Assembly (NCBI GenBank): GCA_910575155.1
Contig: CAJTDX010000028.1
Span: forward strand, 1-42,224
Reading direction: 5' to 3'
DNA from: Lachnospiraceae bacterium
GTDB lineage: Bacteria > Bacillota > Clostridia > Lachnospirales > Lachnospiraceae
Length of the DNA: 42,224 bases
Shown here: piece by piece, positions 15,808-25,001 of the stretch
Layout: each line of letters opens with the position of its first letter
Position numbering within the stretch: position 1 is the stretch's first letter
Notes under the pieces: generated by a model
Databases searched by the model: none
The model's input: only the letters and a program-made list of their open reading frames with translations
What the model was told of the DNA's origin: nothing
Program-made: the position numbers and the translations under genes

Positions 15808-16752
15808 TCACACTGTTTTGGGCGCTGGTATGCGGTTCAGCAGTTCCGTAAGAATATCTTCCGCATCCATATGCGCCGCCCGCGCCCTGGTACTGAGTAT
15901 AATCCTGTGCCCGCAAACGGCTGGAAAAATATCCTGCACATCTTCCGGAACCACATAGTTCCGCTGGCGCAGAAATGCCACCGCCTTTGCCATCTGCAGG
16001 ATATTCATCGTTCCTCTGGGACTGATTCCCAGGTCAACCATAGGATGTGTTCTGGTAAGATTCACCAGATTTCCCACATATTTATACAATTCCTCCTGCA
16101 CAAAAATTGCCGTTACTGCTTCGCGCATAACAAGAAGCTCCTCACTGGAAATAACAGACTGCACCTGTTCCTGTTTTTGAATGCCCTTTAAAATATTAAT
16201 TTCATCTTCCATATCAGGATATCCCAGTTTCAGGCATACCATAAACCGGTCAAGCTGCGCCTCTGGCAGCATCCAGGTACCCGCGCTTCCAAATGGATTT
16301 TGCGTGGCAATCACAATAAAGGGGGCCGGCACCTCATGGGTGACTCCGTCCACAGTAACTTTCTGTTCCTCCATTACCTCCAGCAGCGCAGACTGCGTCT
16401 TCGGCGAAGTGCGGTTGATCTCGTCCGCAAGAAGCAGATTGCACATCACGCTTCCCTGCTGATATGCAAAAGTTCCTGTATCTTTTTGATAGATAGAAAA
16501 CCCCGTGAGATCTGATGGAAGCACATCTGGCGTAAACTGCACGCGGTTTTGCCTTAAAGACATAGATTTTGACAACGCCATGGCAAGCGTAGTTTTTCCC
16601 ACGCCCGGGATATCGTTCAGCAGGATATGACCGCCGGCAAGAATGGCGGCGACAGCCTTCACAATACAGTCATCTTTTCCTATTACCGCTTTTTTCACCT
16701 CATGAATCACTTCAAACGCGGGAATCTGCTGTGCATTTATTTCTGTTTTCAT
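15808..16752 (-). CDS. MoxR family AAA+ ATPase
   Basis: This 314-residue ATPase has Walker A GVGKTT inside LNDIPGVGKTTLAMALSKSM, Walker B LLADEINRTSPKTQSALLEV, sensor 1 IATQNP, an arginine-finger region LPEAQLDRFMVCL and sensor 2 in DLGISPRGTMNILQMAKA. These are all textbook MoxR. MoxR ATPases are chaperone-like and help metal-cofactor insertion or maturation of partner complexes. The start codon lies only 5 bases after the stop of the V-ATPase D-subunit gene on the same strand, with no terminator between. It is followed by DUF58 and transglutaminase genes. Confidence 0.92.
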   Translation of the reverse strand: MKTEINAQQIPAFEVIHEVKKAVIGKDDCIVKAVAAILAGGHILLNDIPGVGKTTLAMALSKSMSLRQNRVQFTPDVLPSDLTGFSIYQKDTGTFAYQQGSVMCNLLLADEINRTSPKTQSALLEVMEEQKVTVDGVTHEVPAPFIVIATQNPFGSAGTWMLPEAQLDRFMVCLKLGYPDMEDEINILKGIQKQEQVQSVISSEELLVMREAVTAIFVQEELYKYVGNLVNLTRTHPMVDLGISPRGTMNILQMAKAVAFLRQRNYVVPEDVQDIFPAVCGHRIILSTRARAAHMDAEDILTELLNRIPAPKTV

Positions 16753-16757
16753 TTCTC

Positions 16758-17378
16758 TTATTTCCTCTGCTTCATCCGTTTGATTACTTTCAGTCTTGTA
16801 AATTCTTCCCGTTCTTTCTCCTCTAAGGCATTCTGGATATCCTTTACCAATGATTCAAATTTTGGAATCGTGATATTCTGCAAGGCGTTGGCGCGCTTCT
16901 GGGTTTTCTTGATATTATAGGCAAGGCGGCAGGCGCTGGTTTCAATCTGTGCCAGGCGAATGGTCAGCTCCTTTACCTTCTGAAATCTCTCACACGCCTG
17001 ATCCAGAGACATTTTGGTGCCAAAAAAACCATAAGCCGGCCTTAACTCCTGCCTCTCATACTCCACCTTTGGAATTTCCGTTCCCATTACGCTTCTTCGT
17101 TTTATGGTAATGGAAGTCTCCACGGGAACGCTCAGGCTTACCGCCTCCACTTCATGAATTCCCATCTGAATATTGGCTTTTTGCAGGGCAAGATAAGCGC
17201 TGGTAAATGTTTCGTCAATTTCCTTCTGGATATCGGTCGCCTGCCCAATCAGTTCCATCAGTTCCCGAATCAGGATATTGCGCTTCTTATCCATCAGCTC
17301 ATATCCCTGTCTGGACAAGGCAAGGGAATTTTTCGCATGTATCAGATTTCCTTTAGTCGGAAATGTATTTGGATCCAT
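16758..17378 (-). CDS. ntpD: V-type ATP synthase subunit D (central stalk)
   Basis: This 206-residue subunit starts at the ATG at 17378, preceded by GAGGTGAG; longer in-frame starts lack a site. N-terminal FPTKGNLIHAKNSLALSRQG and the long C-terminal helix with KKTQKRANALQNITIPKFES are the signature of V/A-ATPase subunit D, the rotating shaft inside the A3B3 ring. It is the last V-ATPase gene of the cluster. Alternative nomenclature: atpD of A/V type. Confidence 0.92.
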   Translation of the reverse strand: MDPNTFPTKGNLIHAKNSLALSRQGYELMDKKRNILIRELMELIGQATDIQKEIDETFTSAYLALQKANIQMGIHEVEAVSLSVPVETSITIKRRSVMGTEIPKVEYERQELRPAYGFFGTKMSLDQACERFQKVKELTIRLAQIETSACRLAYNIKKTQKRANALQNITIPKFESLVKDIQNALEEKEREEFTRLKVIKRMKQRK

Positions 17379-17448
17379 CTGTCTCACCTCTGTATTCTGC
17401 TGCTGCATTTGTCCGGCAATTGTCACTCAATAGAACTATTTCCTCTGT

Positions 17449-18822
17449 CTATCGGTCATAATATTTTTCCAGAATCCTGGTATCAATCCTGTCCAGCTCT
17501 TCTCTGGGCAGGATCTGCAAAAGCCTCCAGCCGATATCCAGCGTCTCTTCAATGGTGCGGTTTTCGTTCATGCCCTGCGCCACAAACTGCTGTTCAAATC
17601 CGGTTCCGAACTCCAGATACTTCTTATCTGTGCCGGACAATTCATCCTCGCCGATCACACTTGCCAGATCTCTGGCCTCTCCCACTCTGGCATAAGAAGA
17701 AAAAAGCTGGTTCGCCACATCCTGATGGTCCTCTCTGGTATATTCTGCACCAATTCCATCCTTCATAAGGCGGGACAGCGAAGGCAGCACATTGATGGGC
17801 GGATAAATATTTTTCTGATGCAGGGATCGTTCCAGCACAATCTGACCCTCTGTAATATATCCGGTCAGATCCGGGATCGGATGCGTAATATCGTCATTGG
17901 GCATCGTGAGAATAGGAATCTGGGTCACGCTTCCCTCCCTTCCCTGTACAATCCCGGCCCGCTCATACAAGGTAGCAAGCTCACTGTAAAGATACCCCGG
18001 ATATCCTTTACGGCTGGGAATCTCCCCTTTTGAGGCGGAAATTTCACGCATTGCTTCCGCATAGGAAGTCATATCTGTCAAAATCACCAGAATATGCATA
18101 TTTTTCTCAAAGGCAAGATATTCTGCGGCGGTCAGCGCCATCTTAGGCGTAATCAAACGCTCCGCCACCGGATCATTGGAGAGATTTAAAAACATGGTTA
18201 CATGGGAACTGACGCCGCTCTCTTCAAATCTTCTGCGGAAAAATTCCGCCACATCGTATTTCACGCCCATTGCCGCAAATACAATACCAAATTCTTCCTC
18301 TGACTCTTCTCCCAGGGACGCCTGCTCTACAATCTGAGCCGCAAGCTGGTCATGGGGCAGACCGTTCCCGGAAAAAATAGGAAGCTTCTGGCCTCTGATC
18401 AGCGTGACCAGCCCGTCAATGGCCGACACTCCGGTGCGAATATAATTTCTGGGGTATTCCCGGGTACAGGGATTTAACGGCAGACCATTCACATCCCGCA
18501 TGACCTCCGGGTCAATCTTGCCAAGTCCGTCAATAGGTTCTCCCAGCCCGTTAAAGGTACGTCCCAGAATTTCCAGGGAAAGTCCGAGTTCCATTGGATG
18601 ACCGCTTAATCTGGTATGTGTATTTTTCAAAGACATATCGTCGGTGCTGTCAAAAACCTGGATCACCGCTTTATCCTCATCCACCGCGATAATCTTTCCT
18701 TTTTTACGGCTGTTCTTGTCCACCACAAATTCCACAACCTCTTCAAAAAACGCGTCCTGTACCCCTTCTAACACAACCAGAGGACCATTAATCTCACTTA
18801 AGCCTAAATATTCTATGGACAT
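17449..18822 (-). CDS. ntpB: V-type ATP synthase subunit B
   Basis: This 457-residue regulatory, non-catalytic nucleotide-binding subunit starts at the ATG at 18822, where AGGAGG sits six bases before; a start six codons earlier is poor. It opens [19 protein letters not shown]. In place of Walker A it has [17 protein letters not shown], the B-subunit hallmark. Further on come [19 protein letters not shown] and [20 protein letters not shown]. The gene begins about 10 bases after subunit A. In the complex it alternates with A around subunit D. Confidence 0.95.
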   Translation of the reverse strand: MSIEYLGLSEINGPLVVLEGVQDAFFEEVVEFVVDKNSRKKGKIIAVDEDKAVIQVFDSTDDMSLKNTHTRLSGHPMELGLSLEILGRTFNGLGEPIDGLGKIDPEVMRDVNGLPLNPCTREYPRNYIRTGVSAIDGLVTLIRGQKLPIFSGNGLPHDQLAAQIVEQASLGEESEEEFGIVFAAMGVKYDVAEFFRRRFEESGVSSHVTMFLNLSNDPVAERLITPKMALTAAEYLAFEKNMHILVILTDMTSYAEAMREISASKGEIPSRKGYPGYLYSELATLYERAGIVQGREGSVTQIPILTMPNDDITHPIPDLTGYITEGQIVLERSLHQKNIYPPINVLPSLSRLMKDGIGAEYTREDHQDVANQLFSSYARVGEARDLASVIGEDELSGTDKKYLEFGTGFEQQFVAQGMNENRTIEETLDIGWRLLQILPREELDRIDTRILEKYYDR

Positions 18823-18832
18823 ATTCCGCCTC

Positions 18833-20599
18833 CTATGCATTGGTTTCCAGCAGACCCTGGTAAAAAGCGTCGATCATCTGCCGATATGTTTCAAATTTAT
18901 GCAGTTCCCTGTTTGCAACATCATATTTAATGGCGATTATTTTCTCAAAAACCGGATCTTCCCTGAGAAGCGCCATAGGCATTCCCAGATCAATAAGGTC
19001 TTTGCATTTTTCATAGAGATACAAAATAATTTTCATCATATGAAGCTGTTTTTCCATAGGTACAAAAGTATCCTCCGCATGGAACGCATTCTGCTGTAAA
19101 AATCCCAGCCGGATTACCCTGGCAATTTCCAGAATCAGCTTCTGGTCGTCGGGAAGCACATCGCTTCCAATCAGCTTCACAATCTCATTGAGACGGCTCT
19201 CTGTGGTGAGAATATTCAACAGCTCATTGCGGCAGGGAATGAACTCCGCCCCCACATTGGCCTGATACCAGTTTTCCAAATCTAAAAGATATTCCGTATA
19301 ACTGGTCAGCCAGTTGATTGCCGGATAATGCCTGGCATAGGCAAGCGCCTTGTCCAGCGCAAGAAAACAGCGCACAAAACGCTTGGTGTTCTGCGTCACA
19401 GGTTCCGAAAAATCTCCTCCCTGCGGGGACACCGCGCCGATTATGGTCACGCTGCCGTCCGTTCCATTGAGATTTTCCACATACCCGGCACGTTCGTAAA
19501 AAGCAGACAGTCTGGAAGCAAGATATGCAGGAAATCCTTCCTCTGCCGGCATTTCCTCCAGTCTTCCTGAAAGCTCCCGAAGCGCCTCCGCCCAGCGGGA
19601 AGTAGAATCCGCCATAATCGCCACATGATATCCCATATCCCGGTAGTATTCCGCCAGCGTCAGCCCGGTATAAATACTGGCCTCTCTTGCCGCCACCGGC
19701 ATATTTGAGGTATTGGCAATCAGGGTCGTGCGGTCCATAAGAAGATTTCCGCTCCTGGGGTCTGTAAGCTTTGAAAATTCTTCCAAAACATTGGTCATCT
19801 CATTTCCCCGTTCTCCGCAGCCAATATAAAGAATAATATCTGCGTCTGACCACTTCGCAATCTGATGCTGGGTCATGGTTTTTCCCGTTCCAAAACCTCC
19901 GGGAATTGCCGCAGTCCCTCCCTTGGCAATTGGAAACAGGGTATCTAAAATGCGCTGACCCGTAATCAACGGGCGGTCTGCCGGATAACGCTTCTGAATG
20001 GGACGGGGAACGCGGATCGGCCACTGCTGCGCCATAGTCAGAGTTTCCTCTGAACCGTCGGGTCTTCGGATTTTCACCAGCGGTTCCTCTATGGTATAGC
20101 CGCCATCCTTTGCCGTCCACAGAACAATTCCGTCTGTATTGGGCGGAACCATTACTTTATGCAAAATGACAGGAGTCTCCGGAACCTCCGCGATTACAGT
20201 TCCGCCTGTCACAGCGTCTTTCGGCTTTACCGTGATCCTGGCGTCCCACTTTCTTTTTTTGTCCAGAAGGTCTGTATCAACGCCCCGGGGAATGTACGCG
20301 CCGTTCTTCTCTCCAATCAACTGCAAAGGACGCTCAATGCCGTCAAAAATATTGGTAATAATTCCCGGCGCAAGCGTAACGCTGATCGCCTTTCCTGCCC
20401 CTTCTACCACTTCTCCGGGACGCAGTCCGGTCGTCTCCTCAAATACCTGGATTGTGGTTTCCTCCTGCTTTAAGCCGATTACTTCCCCGAGCAATCTCTG
20501 TTTTCCCACGTAAACCATCTCTGACATTTTAAATCCAAGATTTCCCCTGACTGTAATAACAGGGCCATTAATACCGTATATTTTTCCCGTTATATTCAT
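18833..20599 (-). CDS. ntpA: V-type ATP synthase subunit A (catalytic)
   Basis: This 588-residue catalytic subunit has an N-terminal beta-barrel starting [18 protein letters not shown] and the A-type non-homologous insertion after [12 protein letters not shown]. The Walker A is PGGFGTGKT, Walker B/catalytic region [14 protein letters not shown], then [20 protein letters not shown] with [17 protein letters not shown], all canonical. The length matches the family. The ATG overlaps the subunit E stop (ATGA). Confidence 0.96.
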   Translation of the reverse strand: MNITGKIYGINGPVITVRGNLGFKMSEMVYVGKQRLLGEVIGLKQEETTIQVFEETTGLRPGEVVEGAGKAISVTLAPGIITNIFDGIERPLQLIGEKNGAYIPRGVDTDLLDKKRKWDARITVKPKDAVTGGTVIAEVPETPVILHKVMVPPNTDGIVLWTAKDGGYTIEEPLVKIRRPDGSEETLTMAQQWPIRVPRPIQKRYPADRPLITGQRILDTLFPIAKGGTAAIPGGFGTGKTMTQHQIAKWSDADIILYIGCGERGNEMTNVLEEFSKLTDPRSGNLLMDRTTLIANTSNMPVAAREASIYTGLTLAEYYRDMGYHVAIMADSTSRWAEALRELSGRLEEMPAEEGFPAYLASRLSAFYERAGYVENLNGTDGSVTIIGAVSPQGGDFSEPVTQNTKRFVRCFLALDKALAYARHYPAINWLTSYTEYLLDLENWYQANVGAEFIPCRNELLNILTTESRLNEIVKLIGSDVLPDDQKLILEIARVIRLGFLQQNAFHAEDTFVPMEKQLHMMKIILYLYEKCKDLIDLGMPMALLREDPVFEKIIAIKYDVANRELHKFETYRQMIDAFYQGLLETNA

Positions 20600-21156
20600 A
20601 GATGCATCTCCTCCTGTTCCAGTTTGGTCAGAAAGGATTCATCAATCAAAATATTTCTGGAACGAACGACCGCCCGGATTCCGCCGCCAAAATCAATTTT
20701 GCTGATCGTAAGCTTCGTCTCTGTCTCCTTCTCCAGTTCTTGCTTCTTGTCTTCATCGGAAGCATTGAGATAGATGATGACCGCTTCCTTTCCCGCCACT
20801 TTTTTCGCCATGCGGATCCTGGAAACCAGAAAGTTGTGGTAATCTGCTGTTTTCTGATATTCCTTCAACAGTATTTTTATCTCTTCCGCCAGTTTTTCCT
20901 TCCACTGGCGTTTACATTCGTCAAGAATATGCTTCTGATGCAGCAGTTCCCTTGACACTCTGCTGTTCATCTGTCTGCGGAGGCTCCGTTCTTCCATCTG
21001 CAGCCTGTGTTCCATTTCCGTCTGCTTATTCTTGCGGAATTCTTCCAGTTCCTGTCTGCAGACAGCTTCGTACTGCGCTGTCAGCTGACCGCTGTTTTCC
21101 TTCGCCACATCCAGGGTAAAATCCCGGAATACCTCCAGCTTTTCCTTGATCTGCAT
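20596..21156 (-). CDS. ntpE: V-type ATP synthase subunit E (peripheral stalk)
   Basis: This 186-residue protein has a long charged helix (about residues 1-110, including RKNKQTEMEHRLQMEERSLR) and a small C-terminal alpha/beta domain ending in FGGGIRAVVRSRNILIDESF. The G-G-I/V-x-x-x-S/x-x-x-x-I-x-x-D-x-S/T pattern is characteristic of subunit E, which holds the stator with subunit H. GGGAGAAGG precedes the ATG. The sequence is divergent but position and C-terminal motif fit. Confidence 0.85.
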   Translation of the reverse strand: MQIKEKLEVFRDFTLDVAKENSGQLTAQYEAVCRQELEEFRKNKQTEMEHRLQMEERSLRRQMNSRVSRELLHQKHILDECKRQWKEKLAEEIKILLKEYQKTADYHNFLVSRIRMAKKVAGKEAVIIYLNASDEDKKQELEKETETKLTISKIDFGGGIRAVVRSRNILIDESFLTKLEQEEMHL

Positions 21157-21172
21157 ACCTTCTCCCTTCTGC

Positions 21173-21481
21173 CTAAAGCTTCAGCCCTATGGCTTCACTG
21201 ACATAATCTGTAATAAAATTTTCCTTCCGTCCCGTTCCATGGCGGTCAGGAATTTCAATCAGCAGCGGCTGGCGGCGGTTCAGTTTAACATCGTCAATCA
21301 GATCCGGAAATTCCCTGCCAAACTTTTCCGTCAGGAGAACAATGCCGATTTCCTTATCCTGAAATACTGTTTCCAGCGCTTCCTTTAATTCCTGCCGCTC
21401 ATGGACGACAACGCCTTCCACGCCTGCCAGCCGCATTCCTGTATATGTGTCCCGGTTGTCACTGATCAGATACATTTTCAT
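21173..21481 (-). CDS. ntpG: V-type ATP synthase subunit F
   Basis: This 102-residue Rossmann-like protein opens MKMYLISDNRDTYTGMRLAG, close to the canonical subunit F start (I-G-D-x-D-T-x-x-G-F-R-L-A-G). GIVLLTEKFGREFPDLID follows and the end is PLLIEIPDRHGTG. Subunit F caps subunit D in the central stalk and modulates ATPase activity. It sits between K and E. Confidence 0.9.
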   Translation of the reverse strand: MKMYLISDNRDTYTGMRLAGVEGVVVHERQELKEALETVFQDKEIGIVLLTEKFGREFPDLIDDVKLNRRQPLLIEIPDRHGTGRKENFITDYVSEAIGLKL

Positions 21482-21494
21482 AAAACGCTCCTTA

Positions 21495-21914
21495 CTATCC
21501 CAAAATGGAGAAGGAAATCAACAGTCCGTAAAGCGCGATAGACTCTGCCAGAGCAACGAAAATCAACGCCTTACCCATAATACTGGAATCTTCACTCAAC
21601 GCGCCCAGCGCCGCGCTTGCCGCGCTTGCCACCGCAATGCCCGCGCCAATACAGGACATGCCTGTAGACAAGGCTGCCGCTATATATCTCCAGCTCTCCG
21701 TACTTACAGCCGCCTCCGCCGCTTCTGCCGCCGCTTGTACATTTCCCTGAAACATGAAAAGATCCGCAATCAGCAGCGTTCCAAAGAAGAAAAAGACATT
21801 ACATCCCAATGCCGCTTTAAATCCTCCTTCTTTGCGCTTGCTCAGCAAAAATCCGCCCACCGGAATAATCATACTGCAAAGTAAAATCAACACCAATATT
21901 ATTTTCGTTATCAT
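21495..21914 (-). CDS. ntpK: V-type ATP synthase subunit K (membrane rotor ring)
   Basis: This 139-residue proteolipid has four hydrophobic spans: about residues 5-24, 38-55, 77-106 and 114-138. The first pair has no membrane carboxylate suited to ion binding. The second pair carries Glu124 in VALAESIALYG. Ser125 and Tyr129 lie at the same offsets as in the Na+-binding E-S-x-x-x-Y motif of Na+-translocating rotors. The partner helix has Ala91 in GAG where such rotors carry Gln, so the coupling ion (Na+ or H+) is uncertain. One carboxylate per four-helix subunit is the normal V-type arrangement. Confidence 0.9.
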   Translation of the reverse strand: MITKIILVLILLCSMIIPVGGFLLSKRKEGGFKAALGCNVFFFFGTLLIADLFMFQGNVQAAAEAAEAAVSTESWRYIAAALSTGMSCIGAGIAVASAASAALGALSEDSSIMGKALIFVALAESIALYGLLISFSILG

Positions 21915-21926
21915 GATCCCGTCCTC

Positions 21927-23828
21927 CTATCGGTTTCTTTTATTAAATGAAATAAATGGTTTCCCGCTTCCTGAATAAAAACGGCTGAACATTTCGTAAT
22001 ATTCCAGACGAAGCACCTGGATTCCCACAATCAGCCCCTCCAGGCCCGCCACCAAAAGATTGCCCAGTACAATAACCAACCAGTTGGGACTGCCTTTCTC
22101 AAAACCCGCCAGGGTCATTACCACGCCCATCATCCCGGCATGACTTAAAGCAAATGCGCCCACACGCACAAAAGAAATGGTATTGGTAGCATAGCTTAAT
22201 ACCACGTCGAAACCTTCCACCAGCGCTTCCACCAGAAACATGACCTTGCTTCCCTCCGGGAAAATATCGCTTTTGCGTTCAAGCAGGCGACTCAGGGGTT
22301 CTTTCAGCAGAATTGCCAGAAGCGGCACGCCGACTGCCAGGACAATAATAATTGCAGCGGGCATCCCATGACCCGTAATGAAAAGCAGCGCGCACAAGAC
22401 TACAAATCCATAACAGACAAGTCCTGCGATCCCGCTCTGATGAAACAAAAGTCTGCCATATTCTTTTGCCCGCACCGCATTGATGATATTTAAAATCATA
22501 GCGAACAGGATCAAAGCCGCGCCAAAGCCAATCGCAATCATCAGCGTTGACATAATATTGTCCATCGGCTTCATCCACAGCGCCGGCAAAACCTCTTCAA
22601 ATCCAAACACACTGCCATACAAAAATCCAAACGCCACAGACCAGATTCCAGCCACGCCCACAATCCCAGCAAGACGTAGATTCTTAAAGCGGTACAGTAA
22701 AAATCCGCCCGCCATCAGACATGCCCCCTGTCCCACATCCCCGAACATAATGCCGAACATCAGCGTATACGTAACGGCTACAAACAACGTGGGATCCATT
22801 TCATGATAGGCGGGGAGGCCGTACATTTCCACAAACATTTCAAAAGGTTTTAAAATTTGGGGATTCTTTAATCTGGTCGGCGGATTCACGGAGCGGTCGC
22901 CTTCTTCCTCCTCCCAGTGAATCTTGTCATCTTCTGCAATTTCCTTTATAAGCTTATCCGCATCCTTACAGGAAATCCATCCATACAGAATATAATACTC
23001 TCCCTCTCCATCTTTTGCCTGTGAGCATACCGCGTACTTACGGATCTCAAAATTCCTGCAATAACTCTCCAGGCTGGTACATGCAGACAAAATCTCGTCC
23101 TCTCTGCTCTTAACCAGCTCCACAGCCTTTATCTGCAGCCCTTCCAGCTCCTGCCGGCAGTCCGCCAGGCGTTCCTTTGCCTGTTCATAGACCTGTCTGG
23201 GCGTCTCCTCAAATCCTTCTGATATTTCAATTTCTTCAAAATGAAAAGACGCATACACCGCCTCCACCTCTAACAAATGCGTATGCGGTACAAAATACAC
23301 GCCCCATACATATTCACTGTCATTGTTACATTCATAAAACAGCGTATAGGGATTCTTGAAAATATAACGCTCCAGCTTATGATAATCTTTCACCCGGATG
23401 CGTCCAAACTGGTAATCAATAAACCGGAAGTCTTTCAGTTTACTCAATTCAAAATCAAGCCCTATGAACGGAGAAATCTCCTCCATCCATTTTTTCAGTT
23501 CCAGAATCTTTTCCTGCAGCTCCTCCTGGCTGCTGCGCAGCTCTCTGATTTGGCTGTCAACCTCGTCAATAATCACCTGGGCCTGAGCCGCCCGCATTGT
23601 AATTGTGCCGCTTCCCGCCGTATCCAGATATTCTTTTAATTCCGCCGCTTTTTGCGCCGCCTCTTTGTACACATTCGTCTCCACAAAAGGACGGACGTTT
23701 CTGAGACTGTTGAGCCTGGTCATGGCATTCTCAAAATGAATGTCATAGTTATTCAGATATACCTTAACCACCCGGTCAATATCTTCCCTGGGACCTGCAA
23801 TATGCAGTAATTTCATCTTCTCAACCAA
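21927..23828 (-). CDS. ntpI: V-type ATP synthase subunit I (stator a-subunit homologue)
   Basis: This is a 633-residue protein. The N-terminal cytosolic half has two coiled-coil arms (around residues 85-130 and 215-255). The C-terminal half has seven to eight spans including FGDVGQGACLMAGGFLLYRF and TISFVRVGAFALSHAGMM, whose Arg is the essential half-channel residue. TTG at 23828 is taken as start because GGGAGGAG is properly spaced (7 bases); the nearest ATG, at 23816, lies 19 bases away from it. It forms the ion half-channels against the K ring. Confidence 0.93.
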   Translation of the reverse strand: MVEKMKLLHIAGPREDIDRVVKVYLNNYDIHFENAMTRLNSLRNVRPFVETNVYKEAAQKAAELKEYLDTAGSGTITMRAAQAQVIIDEVDSQIRELRSSQEELQEKILELKKWMEEISPFIGLDFELSKLKDFRFIDYQFGRIRVKDYHKLERYIFKNPYTLFYECNNDSEYVWGVYFVPHTHLLEVEAVYASFHFEEIEISEGFEETPRQVYEQAKERLADCRQELEGLQIKAVELVKSREDEILSACTSLESYCRNFEIRKYAVCSQAKDGEGEYYILYGWISCKDADKLIKEIAEDDKIHWEEEEGDRSVNPPTRLKNPQILKPFEMFVEMYGLPAYHEMDPTLFVAVTYTLMFGIMFGDVGQGACLMAGGFLLYRFKNLRLAGIVGVAGIWSVAFGFLYGSVFGFEEVLPALWMKPMDNIMSTLMIAIGFGAALILFAMILNIINAVRAKEYGRLLFHQSGIAGLVCYGFVVLCALLFITGHGMPAAIIIVLAVGVPLLAILLKEPLSRLLERKSDIFPEGSKVMFLVEALVEGFDVVLSYATNTISFVRVGAFALSHAGMMGVVMTLAGFEKGSPNWLVIVLGNLLVAGLEGLIVGIQVLRLEYYEMFSRFYSGSGKPFISFNKRNR

Positions 23829-23861
23829 AGCATCTCCTCCCTTCTCTTTCTATCTAAACAT

Positions 23862-24686
23862 TCAGATCAGAATCAGTTCCCGGATGTCTTTTGCCGGAAG
23901 CTGATAGCGTATTCCCTCCAAAGCAGTCGTCAAATGCTGGATTTCCTGTTCTTTTTTATAAAAATAACAGAACACCGGCGCCATAGAATGCGGATATTTT
24001 CTGCAAAGTCTCTGGTACATGCGCTCCATCACTTTACGGTAAGAAACCTCGTCTTTAAGCCTCACTAACGCTTCTCTTCCTCTGAAATATGCCGTATTTC
24101 CCAGAATCCGGCGAAATTCCTCTGCATGTTCTGCCTCCAGAAGTCTGCGAAATTCCGCCTTTGTCAACCTGTAATGTACAGGAATCAGCATACGCTCAAT
24201 TTCCTGCGGCTGCTGATGAAAAAACTGCTTCGCCCGGTAACACCACATAATATTCATCCAGTCAATCTGCGTACCGAACACTTCCCGCAACACTTTGCGC
24301 GTCCGTTTGCCGGAAAAGTTTTCAATGTCTTTCCAGACCCGCTCAAAATAAGACGCTTCTATTTCAGGAACAGCTTCCTCAAACTGAAGCTGTTCATAAT
24401 ACAACGCCATGGCCCTGCGCTGATTGTTATTGGCAAACTTATATAGTTTCCGGTAATCCTCACCAATGGAATTATAAATCAATGCTTCCACCTGTCCGCG
24501 GTGCTGGATTTCTTCATGTCCGCCATAAATCTTCCCATAACTTTCCTGTTCCCTGAGAAAACTGATTGTTTCTGACACCGTCTGAAATTCTGAAATTTTT
24601 TCAAAATCTTCCTGACGCAGCAGACGGCTCTTCATGGCTCTGGTCTTTGTCACCAGCCCGCTGTATTCCAGCAATCCTCCTGCCAT
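23862..24686 (-). CDS. ntpC: V-type ATP synthase subunit C
   Basis: This 274-residue all-helical protein belongs to the AC39 family. Its start, LLEYSGLVTKTRAMKSRLLR, is typical of the family, and DWMNIMWCYRAKQFFHQQP is the conserved middle (N-x-x-x-x-x-R-x-K). It is a funnel-shaped linker that connects the rotor ring to the central stalk. It starts with GAGGTG upstream, 3 bases after subunit H. It is shorter than the 320-340 residues usual for Enterococcus NtpC. Confidence 0.88.
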   Translation of the reverse strand: MAGGLLEYSGLVTKTRAMKSRLLRQEDFEKISEFQTVSETISFLREQESYGKIYGGHEEIQHRGQVEALIYNSIGEDYRKLYKFANNNQRRAMALYYEQLQFEEAVPEIEASYFERVWKDIENFSGKRTRKVLREVFGTQIDWMNIMWCYRAKQFFHQQPQEIERMLIPVHYRLTKAEFRRLLEAEHAEEFRRILGNTAYFRGREALVRLKDEVSYRKVMERMYQRLCRKYPHSMAPVFCYFYKKEQEIQHLTTALEGIRYQLPAKDIRELILI

Positions 24687-24689
24687 AAG

Positions 24690-25001
24690 CTACACCTCTG
24701 TGATTCTTTCTACAATCTCCCTGGCATTCTGACGGAGATGATTCTCATACATTTCGTTCAACTGTTCTACCTGCCGGCGGCTCTTTTCTGTTAATTGCCG
24801 GATTTCTTCCTGCGCCTGCTCTTCCAGCCTGCTTTTTAATATGGTAAGCCTGCCTTCCATTTCCGCTTCCAGCTCCGTGTTGATTTCTTCCATTTGACGT
24901 TTCTTTTCTTCCTGCATCGCCTGTCTTGAGACATTGGCCTGTTCCATCAGTTCTCCAGCCTGCGCCTCTATCTCATAGAGCGCCTTGATCACTTCATTCA
25001 C
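24690..25001 (-). CDS. V-type ATP synthase subunit H/G (peripheral stalk)
   Basis: This 103-residue single charged coiled coil (EEKKRQMEEINTELEAEMEG and similar) is the size and position of the small stator subunit called H, G or NtpF that pairs with subunit E. GTG at 25001 overlaps the stop of the pseudo-receiver gene (GTGA) with GGAGGGAG before it. Identification rests on composition, length and operon context, since these subunits have few conserved residues. Confidence 0.8.
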   Translation of the reverse strand: MNEVIKALYEIEAQAGELMEQANVSRQAMQEEKKRQMEEINTELEAEMEGRLTILKSRLEEQAQEEIRQLTEKSRRQVEQLNEMYENHLRQNAREIVERITEV

